From Maniola hyperantus (Eukaryota; Arthropoda; Insecta; Lepidoptera; Nymphalidae): a DNA stretch of 64,000 nt. A program made the position numbers and the translations under genes. The stretch's first letter is position 1. Each line of letters begins with the position of its first letter. Location of the stretch: the NCBI RefSeq assembly GCF_902806685.2, contig NC_048556.1, positions 8,370,001-8,434,000 on the forward strand, in the 5' to 3' direction. This document shows positions 56,037-64,000 of this stretch, in pieces. Under the pieces are notes generated by a model. That model saw only the letters and a program-made list of their open reading frames with translations, was not told the DNA's origin and made no database searches.

Positions 56037-56313
56037 ATGGACGTATGTGCAGGCTTGGCGCAACACAAAGCGGTGCTGCTCCGCGAACTATGTGACACCA
56101 ACGTGCTCGACGTGCTAGTCAAGAAGGGCATATTCAACGTGAATGATTTGGAAGTGATAACCAGTGCGGTGGACAGTGACAAGTGCAACTACTTCATCGA
56201 AGTTGTTGGTAAACAAAACGCCGCCAAGTTGAGGGATCTGTGCGCGGTGATTTACAACGAGTGTCCCAAACTGGCGAAGGAGCTGATGAATGATAGGCGA
56301 TATGTTATTAATG
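56037..56313 (+). CDS. CARD (death-fold) protein, first coding exon only
   Basis: The start at 56,037 is the only in-frame ATG (GCCGCGATGG). The exon ends at a good donor (AATG|GTAAGC) in phase 1 and encodes 92 residues. Residues 5-90 look like a caspase recruitment domain: QHKAVLLRELCDTNVLDVLV, KKGIFNVNDLEVI, then a helix with CNYFIEVV and a last helix with ECPKLAKELM. Such N-terminal CARDs occur in initiator caspases (Dronc type), Apaf-1/Dark and adaptor proteins, which assemble by CARD-CARD contacts to trigger apoptosis or immune signalling. Which of these it belongs to cannot be told from this exon. No later exon is recognisable before 64,000, so intron 1 would be over 7.6 kb, or the gene is truncated. 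The domain call rests on my reading of the pattern. Confidence 0.65.
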
Positions 56314-57579
56314 GTAAGCTTTATTGTTAAGATTATTACGAAAACGTTCTCTAACTTTTTGTAATAAAATGTAGCCTATGTCACTCAGGAATAATGTAGG
56401 TTTCTTCTGGTGAAAGAATTTTCAAAATCGGTTCAGTAGTTCCATAGATTATTCACTACAAACAAACTTACAAACTTTACCTCTTTAAAATATTAGTAGG
56501 TATAGATAAAGACTAACTTACAAACCCATAAACCAACAAACAAACACACTTTCGCATTGATTATATGGGTGGTGATGCCAAAATGTGTCGGTCTGTCTGT
56601 TGGCTTTTAATGGCTCATCCCGTTTAACGGATTTTGACGTTTGTTATCTAGATAGCTGGCACCCTGTATAGTGTATACTATACCTAGGACATAGGCTACT
56701 TTTTATCCTGGAAAATCATAGACGTCCCAAAACTTAGGTAGGCGGATGCGAGCATCAATTTCAAGTTTAAACGTTAAAATAATGTTGGGTTTTAGTAGGT
56801 TCGGGATTCCGAATGAGAGAAAAATTTTAACTGCTGTGTTTGAATTTATTTACGTCGAACCTCCGTTTAGGGTTTAAACTTAAAATAATGCTCGAGGGTA
56901 AAAAGTCAAAAAGGTAAAAAGGTAAAATCTATCGTCGAGTTTAAAAATAACGCCCTTTCAACGTTCGGGAATCGGTATGGAAACGAAAGAAAAACTTGAC
57001 TACTGCTTTGAAATTATTTATGTTGAACCTAGCCAACTAAATAGAGCAAAACTTGACTAAATAATAGCCTTAGCGAATCTACAAATAACTATAAATATTT
57101 CCCTATTCTTAAGCCGGGCACTCACGCAACAAAGATTTGCACCATATTGTTTTAGATTAACTAGTATTGTGTAAATATAGTGATTTTCTAATACAATCTG
57201 GATTAGAAAATCCCTTTCTGGAATATAGAGCTTCTAAAACAGAAAGGTAACTCACGAATTTATAGTTTCCATGTTCATGGTAAGTACCTACCTGTTTCTC
57301 AAATTCCCATTATTTAAGTGTTTACCAGTAAACTAGTTGACTATTCAAAAGCACTTGTAAAAGTTTACTTGAATAAAATATATTCTATTCTATTCTAAGT
57401 ACCTATATAGAATAACAACGGCTCATCGATCTCCTAGGCAGCCACTTTTGTAAACTTAGCACGATCATCCTCTCACTTGGCATACTGCAAGCATAATATG
57501 ATTGTCATCAAAAAGGACCTTTACCCTCATAAACATCAGCATCAGCATCTTTTCAACCCATCGCTAGCCCAATAACCAG

Positions 57580-57745
57580 CTGCTCGATTGCGGTAGAATG
57601 ACAGCTACAATGCACGATCACAATCATCTCTGATTGGTTGACGCTCGCTCACTATTGGCTACAATGCATTGTTGTAACACTAATCGCACAAACTCGGCCA
57701 ATCAGAACATTTGAGATTGATGCAGGTTTTACGAAATCGACCTAC
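57580..57745 (+). repeat. Repeat family E
   Basis: CTGCTCGATTGCGGTAGAAT, TTGGCTACAATGCATTGTTG, CGGCCAATCAGAACATTTGA and GGTTTTACGAAATCGACCTA match 39,583-39,760 in order. Confidence 0.7.
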
Positions 57746-58229
57746 CGAGCACGGGTCTCCTCTCAGAATGACAACAGTTTTAGCCTTGTCCACCACCGGG
57801 CCTAGTGCGGCAAGACTTCACAGTTCACACACCTTGACAGCATTTGGAGAACCCTTGTGCTGGGTTCTTCACGTGTATAATATGAAAATATTAATTATTA
57901 CGTGCAGAATCTGGTGAGTAACCAGCTTTACAATCTAATTGCACGAGACACGAAACTTCACCCAAACACGAGTATGATTGAAAAATTGCATGTCCATTGT
58001 CCAAAAGAAGGGGAGAGTCCGAGATAAAATACGCATGCTTTACATAAATAGACTTTATTAGAAATGATTTAGGTTTAGATTTAAACAGACAATAGTTTGA
58101 AATGACCGCAAAATCCAAGTTTATTGTTGTCAATGACACATGCGGGTGCGTTCGAAAATGACCTCGCCTTCGGAACCAATCGCCTATTATAATATGGTTA
58201 AATCTCTAGTTCTATTCATTTATAGGTAG

Positions 58230-58350
58230 ACCTGTAAGATGAAGTCTGCCAATCCGCATTTGACCAGCGTGGTGGACTATGGCCAAATCCTTCTCATTCT
58301 GAGAGGAGACCCGTGCTCAGTAGTGAGCCGGTGACGGGTTGACAGATGAT
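58230..58350 (+). mobile_element. SINE family I, 3' fragment
   Basis: GAAGTCTGCCAATCCGCATT, GACCAGCGTGGTGGACTATG and GAGAGGAGACCCGTGCTCAG match the body of the complete family I copies. Confidence 0.65.
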
Positions 58351-59912
58351 GAAAACGTATAAGTTTTTATCCTATGTTTGACCGTCTTTTGTCTACACTC
58401 CACCGACACAAAAAGTACGTCGAACCCCGCTACACGCTGCACGAACATTGTCTCGCAAGTCGCGTTGTCCCCTTCCCAGAACACAAATCATAACAGAACT
58501 TTGCTTCTTGGAAAGCCTAGATAATAATAATAATAATATCTTGCGCTAAACAGTAACGCGCACCACGGTAAACCGTGCGTTTTTTCCCGCAAAATCTGTG
58601 AACTATAGAAGTTATAGAACTATGTACCTATATAGAAGCGCGCGCTGCGGAATTAATTCCGCACCGGATTTTCATACATTTGTAATCTTTACGGATTTTA
58701 AAACGCACCGCAACTCGCCGCAGAGTGTTGCGCGCCAGCTCTAATATCTTATTTCAAGGTACCTATGTATATTTACATAATGAATCGAGTCACCAACGGG
58801 ATTTTGAAAAATTCTAATACCACGTGGACGACGTCGCAAGCATCAGCTAGAAAATAGCTGCATTATAAAAGAAAGGTAGTAATTAGTAGCTGATAGGTGC
58901 ATTATAAAAGGATATACTTACGTAATAAATCAAATCAAAGACACTTAGGTACATAATAAATCAAATCAAAGTTCAGCCACAGAATACGAGGTACCTAATT
59001 ATAATTAGTAAGTAGGTACAGCTCATGTAGCTGAGTCTAAAAACTTGGAATTTTGCATGTAGCTTTTCTACAAAAATGCAGCAAGAAAAGATTTTCAGAC
59101 CTTCCCCTCCCCATCCCAGCAAAACTGGGGCGTTCCCAACGTTCCCAACGTTTGTCCTCTAAGAATAATTAATTTTATTCGTTTCAGTTTTCGTCTCATC
59201 CTAAAATAGGTATCACTTGTGCCTGAGATGTTGCCGAAGTGCAGGTCCGGAAAGGGCCGGTCCTACGAGTATGAAGTAGACTGTTGTAGTGAGTTACTAA
59301 ATATCTTTGTGACTTTGTGAGTTACATACATGTCTAAAGTTCGGAAACATCCAACCTAGAGTATTTTATAGATCTTTTTTTTCTTCGTGAGAAAAATCCA
59401 TCATAGATACCACCTGCCACGGGGGAGTGCAGTGGTTATATCGAACTTCTACCGGCCCAAGCGCTGCTCTTTCCCCAGAAGGGACCTATGCAGTTAGTTC
59501 TACAAGTTCAAGCCCTAGAAGCGTAGATACTTATTTACTGTTCTAGTAGGTATTTCGCCTTTAAAGCATTCACACATGCCCAGGAAGGGTCGAGTTACCG
59601 ATAATAGCTGAATAAACAAATATTGTCTTTATTATGAGCCGTTACGTAACTTGAACTGCATTACGCCACTTACGAGCAGCGTGCAAAATTAATGCTCACT
59701 GTTGACTGAGTAATTATCTTAGTATGTCTAGTGGTATTTATTTAAATAAAGGTACCTAGAACTGTATTCTACAGTCCTACAGTGCTAACCATTTTATTAT
59801 ACTAGTTAAAAATGGTTTTTAGACTTCCTGAAAACGATTAAGGATTTAAATGGTGCCGGTTGACGGTGAAATTATTATTCCCTAGTTACCTACCATTACC
59901 TATTTAATCCAA

Positions 59913-60080
59913 AGCCTCAATAGCTCAACGGTTAAATGAATGGACTGAAATCCGAAAGGTCGCCGGTTCAAACCCCACCCGTTGCACTATTGTCGTATTT
60001 ACTCCTAGCACAAGCTTAACGCTTATTTTGATGGGAAAGGGGGATATTAGTCATCACTGGCTAATTCTTTAAACAAAAAC
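59913..60080 (+). mobile_element. tRNA-derived SINE, family Q
   Basis: Head with AATAGCTCAACGGTTAAATG (A-box like) and GTCGCCGGTTCAAACCCCAC (B-box), then TACTCCTAGCACAAGCTTAA and GGGAAAGGGGGATATTAGTC. The non-tRNA body after the head and a poorly paired anticodon stem make it a SINE rather than a tRNA gene. Confidence 0.7.
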
Positions 60081-60775
60081 AAGTTATAACTTATAACTAA
60101 CTTGTTCATCACCATCGGTCGGTAGACACTAGACATAATATGACTAGTGCATCGTATTTTAGTCTATTCTAGTCCTTAACCAGGAGATCTAAAGACCAAG
60201 GAGGATGGAAAAACTAGGACATTGAGAATAAAAATAATTAAAACGAAATTAACCAAAGCTTTTAGATCTCTAGTCTACTCATATAGAAAAGCCGAAACTC
60301 AAAAATAAAAATTGATTTTAGAAACCCAACTCCGCAGAACTCTGCAAAACTTAAAATTCAGTGCTAAACAGTTTTCTCAGCCGTGAACATACAAAAGTAA
60401 AAACTGTAGATTGCTGAAGTATCTCCGCTCCGCTTATGTGAAAACTGGGCCTTATGCTGCATAACGCATACAGTTTACATTATTATAATAGGAATCGTGT
60501 GTCTATTCGTCACAGACTCGTGTCCAGTTTTTGCCAACTAGATATTATATCTTGAATCGATCGCATTATAGAGACATCTTAGAATTTCACGGTGAATAAA
60601 TTGCTTAGGTATACTTACATTCATAATTTGATACACTGTCCGGTAGAGTTTTTATATTCTCCTCTTGAATAAAAGTTTAAATGAAACTGAGCTTGAAAAA
60701 TATGAAATAATTTCATGTTAGTAAATTGTAATCGTGCTTCTGTTCGTCACAGACTCGTGACGAGTTTTTATACAT

Positions 60776-60975
60776 TACTAGCTGATGCCCGCGACTTCGT
60801 CCGCGTGGAATTAGGTTTTTAAAAATCCCGTGGGAACTCTTTGATTTTCCGGGATAAAAAGTAGCCTATGTCACTCTCCAGGTCTTTATCTATATCCATG
60901 CAAAAAATCATGTCAATCCGTTGCACTGCTGCGACGTGATTGAAGGACAAACCAACAAACAAATACACTTTCGAA
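60776..60975 (-). mobile_element. Helitron-like repeat, family A (reverse)
   Basis: ACTAGCTGATGCCCGCGACT, CTCTTTGATTTTCCGGGATA, ATCCGTTGCACTGCTGCGAC and ACAAATACACTTTCG; well preserved. Confidence 0.8.
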
Positions 60976-62348
60976 GGGTACTGAAGTCTCCGTATCTCAG
61001 TTTCCTTAGTCAGTCAAACGACTGTCATAACCAAAGCATTACTCGTATTAATTCTAATTTAGGTAAGTAAAAAACTCTACCATTGAAGTTCAGATGAGTT
61101 TTCAACCAGTTTAATTCAGAGGGAACTGAAACTGAAAGACTCTTCGTGGAGTCTATGCCAACCAGTTTACCTCAAGCAGCCTTATAAAGACTTTTCAAGT
61201 GTAGTTGCGTCATAAGTAGGTCTGTACACTAATTAGATACAACAGTGATAATCCCCCTTTTTCCTTTGATGCAGTATCTTGAAACTTCAAAGTTATGGGT
61301 ACTCGGTAAATCAAAGGGCACTAAAGGACCCTGTGGGCATTGTTCAGTGACGCAAAGCAGAGGTAATCACTTACTAACAGGTGAGATCGCAGTCTAGGTT
61401 AACTTGTATAGGAATAAAAAAAACCGGCGGTTGTTTGATCATCATCAACCAACCATCGCCGGCTCATTACTAAGCACGAGTCTACTCTCAGAGTGAGAAG
61501 GGGTCAGGGTCCTCCAAGGTAGAAGTTTCATAACTGTCTGTATAATGGGCACAGTTCATGTGCCCATTATTCTAAGTGCACTTTTGACTGCACCTGCCTT
61601 CCGAAAAACTCGTCTTTTATATTCGAAAAACTGCCATAATTATAAACACCTGTGGTTAGACAAAGTTGCATTCATCATGACTCATTTGACCCATTAAAAA
61701 GGCACCTTTTCAAATTATACCGTTATAAAAGATGACATTTACAACAAGCAAAAAAAAGGTAAAAAGAAACGAATATAAGAAATGTAACAGCGTTTTGACG
61801 ATACTCGATGCGATATCGGTACTGGACATACGATATCGAAATACTACAATGTAGATATGTAAATACAAAACATTCTACTTAACTGTGCAGAAATTTCATC
61901 ATCATTGCACTTTAAAATGAATTCAAAATTAAAAGGCACGTAGGATAAACAGTTAAGTTTTAAAATGCGATGGTTTTGCACAAAAAATCGTTTTGGTTAA
62001 CAGCATGTGCTTCAAAACATCTGCCCGTAAACGTTATCGGTGCTATTTTGCGCAGCTGTCCCGGGATCTTTATGTAATTTCACTCAAATAAACTGTTTTT
62101 TCAACTTATTAACGAATTGGAAATGTGGATATTTAAACTGTAGAGAAAGAGATGTTAATCGATATTTATTAAAAAAGATACAGAATTACATCAAGGTATA
62201 GCTCAAACCGCTAATGTGTTTAGAACTTTAGGGAGACTTTACATAAGTAGGTTCTCTTGGTTCTGTATTTATAACATAGACTCCTATGAAAGGAAATTCC
62301 ACTTACGCGAAGCATAAGGGCGGTTCGCCTAGTCTATACTTAAAACTG

Positions 62349-62675
62349 CCAATATTATAAATGCGGAAGTGTCTATCTGCTAGCTTTTCTCGGCCCATCC
62401 GTTTAACAGATTTTGACGAAATTTGGTACAGAGATTCCTTGCATTCCGAAAGATATACCTACTACCTAGGCTACCTTTTGATTCCCGAAAACCATAGAGT
62501 TCCAACGGGATTTTTAAAAACCTTACTTCACGTAGATGCAGTTGTGGGCATCATCTACTTAGTATCTACTTAGCTTCCATCCTGGAAACGGATGTAGGCT
62601 ACTTTTATCCCAGAAAATCAAAGATTTCCCACGGGATTTTTAAAATATTTACACCCACGCGGACGAAGTCGGACT
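62349..62675 (+). mobile_element. Two family A copies in tandem
   Basis: The first runs from CAATATTATAAATGCGGAAG through AATTTGGTACAGAGATTCCT to about 62,570. The second, lacking its 5' part, has GTAGGCTACTTTTATCCCAG and CACCCACGCGGACGAAGTCG to about 62,675. Confidence 0.7.
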
Positions 62676-62754
62676 CGGGATTTTTCAATCATCATCGGGA
62701 AATCAAAGAACAAACGTAAACGTAAGTCCCTATATGTTTCCTTGTTAAAGCAAG

Positions 62755-62915
62755 CGTAGAGTGGGACGCCCTCCAGCACGATGGACTGACGATATAAAGA
62801 GGCTGGCGGGAAGTGGCTGGATGAGGAAGGCTGAGGACTGGATGTGGTGGCGCTCTTTGGGGAAGGCCTATGTCCAACGGTGGACATCCACAGGCTGATG
62901 ATGATGATGATGATG
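62755..62915 (+). mobile_element. RTE-type LINE 3' end with (GAT)n tail
   Basis: GACGCCCTCCAGCACGATGG, AAGTGGCTGGATGAGGAAGG, GGGGAAGGCCTATGTCCAAC and GTGGACATCCACAGGCTGAT followed by a short GAT run; encodes the same conserved end as 47,505-47,996. Confidence 0.75.
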
Positions 62916-63359
62916 AAGTCCCTATATCTACCAATTAACCATTCGGTACATTTTTCTCCCAAAATCACAAGACAAGCAGAGGTCCCGACCACCAACAACG
63001 TTTTTCCTATAAGAAATACATAGATCGTGAGTCAATTACACGAAATTATAGCCCTTGTTAAAGTACCGGGGTCAAAGGCCGGTCAACCAGGCTCGTTTAG
63101 ACTATTACCACAGTGTTACCACGGCGCTCATAGGGTGTGACGATCCGTGAGAATCCGACATGGGAATCTATTCTATCGAACCCGTCTATTTGTGAGGCGT
63201 TTTTGTTCCGTGGAATGTTCGGATCGCGTGTTTTGTCTTACTCTTTCGGTATTTAGTATGGTATGGCGGGTATGGGTTATGGCAGATATTAAATTCAACA
63301 GAATCCGAGATTAAAAATGTTAGCTGGGTTACATACCTATTTTATTAAACCTATTATTT

Positions 63360-63475
63360 GTAGGGAGTCAAGAAGGCGCCCCGAGAAAACGTCAAGAGCA
63401 AGTATACCGAACGGGCGCCCTCGCGCGATTTTGCCCATATTACCGAGAGGTTAATCCATCCTCCATAGGAGGTGG
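63360..63475 (+). repeat. Repeat family G, copy 2
   Basis: GTAGGGAGTCAAGAAGGCGC, CCGAACGGGCGCCCTCGCGC and GGAGGTGGAGGGTT, as at 36,690-36,800. Confidence 0.65.
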
Positions 63476-63538
63476 AGGGTTGCTCAAAAAAATGAGTGTA
63501 ATCTTTTCAGGGTACATGTATATTGTATGTACTCGTAT

Positions 63539-63579
63539 GTGGTTGCTTTAAAGTGAAGGAATCACTTTAAAGCAACCAC
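63539..63579. repeat. 41-bp perfect hairpin
   Basis: Eighteen-base arms GTGGTTGCTTTAAAGTGA and its exact complement with a five-base AGGAA loop. Confidence 0.88.
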
Positions 63580-64000
63580 TTACGAGGAAAATCGAGCGAC
63601 CGAGCGATATCGCTAGGAAACTTAATTTCTGAGAGTTTCCCATCATAATGTTCTCAACCTCAAAGGTGTGTGGAATTTGCCAATCCGCACTAGGCCAGTA
63701 AGGTGGACTATGGCCTAAATCCTTCTCATTCTGAGTTGAGACCAGCAATGGGTTGTGATGATGATGGGGAACTTGGTATGCTTTTCACTATTCGGAGTTA
63801 GTTTAGATAACTGGCTATTGGCAGTGTGACAGACGTGAAAACTTACAACTACGAAATTGCAGTTTTTTTGGATTTTCAATTTAATTGTAGTTATCAAAAA
63901 TTACATTGTGTATTACTTGTTTAGTTTTCATATTTATAGCACTCCGAACTAAACACGAGCATGTCGGTGACGCACCCTTGAGGTTTTTAATAAAAGGTTT

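Larger units (their letters stand above)
56314..64000. other. Repeat-rich tail of the window, no further exon seen
   Basis: Probably intron 1 of the CARD gene or intergenic DNA. No open frame has both domain content and splice sites. Identified pieces: family M (56,365-56,515), family A remnants (56,560-56,760, 58,775-58,852), family E (57,580-57,745), SINE I fragments (57,745-57,860, 58,230-58,350, 61,450-61,520, 63,640-63,760), a tRNA-like SINE (59,913-60,080), family A (60,776-60,975, 62,349-62,675), RTE end (62,755-62,915), family G (63,360-63,475) and hairpins at about 61,542-61,570 and 63,539-63,579. Confidence 0.6.

Noticed and set aside
59913..59985. Possible tRNA gene
   Set aside because: It has A and B boxes but the anticodon stem pairs poorly and a SINE body follows directly.
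1..64000. CRISPR array, operons or bacterial defence systems
   Set aside because: There are no regularly spaced identical repeats with unique spacers, and the genes are intron-containing insect genes; the tandem repeats seen are microsatellites, exon copies or transposon pieces.

Overview
This is a eukaryotic window, almost certainly from a lepidopteran (moth or butterfly). The evidence is AT-rich sequence, GT-AG introns, insect-like coding exons, and dense repeats of lepidopteran style: tRNA-derived SINEs, RTE-type LINE 3' ends with (GAT)n tails, short Helitron-like repeats ending in CAGCTAGT, and many small inverted-repeat elements. I could assemble five gene models by joining exons in compatible splice phase. 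Most short open frames in the window are chance or repeat-derived.

Layout: 1-19,865 is gene-free as far as I can see and is a mosaic of repeats, with two candidate core promoters lacking a recognisable product. 19,866-31,411 (+) is a 12-exon gene for an 812-residue type I membrane protein with seven divergent Ig-like modules (Ig-A). 33,045-36,588 (+) is a five-exon trypsin-family serine protease homologue of 259 residues. Its catalytic His and Ser are replaced by Ser and Thr, so it is probably a pseudoenzyme, and its third exon is followed by two recent partial tandem copies. 39,969-44,469 (+) is a shorter paralogue of the Ig gene (Ig-B: signal peptide plus two Ig modules), whose reading frame ends exactly where a repeat begins. 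45,821-53,436 (-) is LEO1, a subunit of the PAF1 transcription elongation complex, in 11 exons (741 residues), with a large Ser-Pro-Lys/RS repeat region. 56,037-56,313 (+) is the first exon of a CARD (death-fold) protein; the rest is not visible in the window.

LEO1 is a housekeeping nuclear gene. The two Ig genes are a local duplicate family bracketing the serine protease homologue. Secretion signals on both Ig genes and on the protease homologue would place these three neighbours at the cell surface or outside the cell. That they work together is only a guess.

The most notable observations are: the unusual cysteine layout of the Ig modules; the double active-site loss and exon triplication in the protease homologue; the decayed duplicate of the last LEO1 exon lying just beyond its stop codon; a LINE tail sitting next to a LEO1 splice donor; a textbook nested hAT element with a perfect 8-bp target duplication; a mobile-element family carrying paired YY1/Pho-like and CRE-like motifs; and several long near-perfect hairpins. 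I saw no CRISPR array, operon or other bacterial-type system, and no clearly new multi-gene system.
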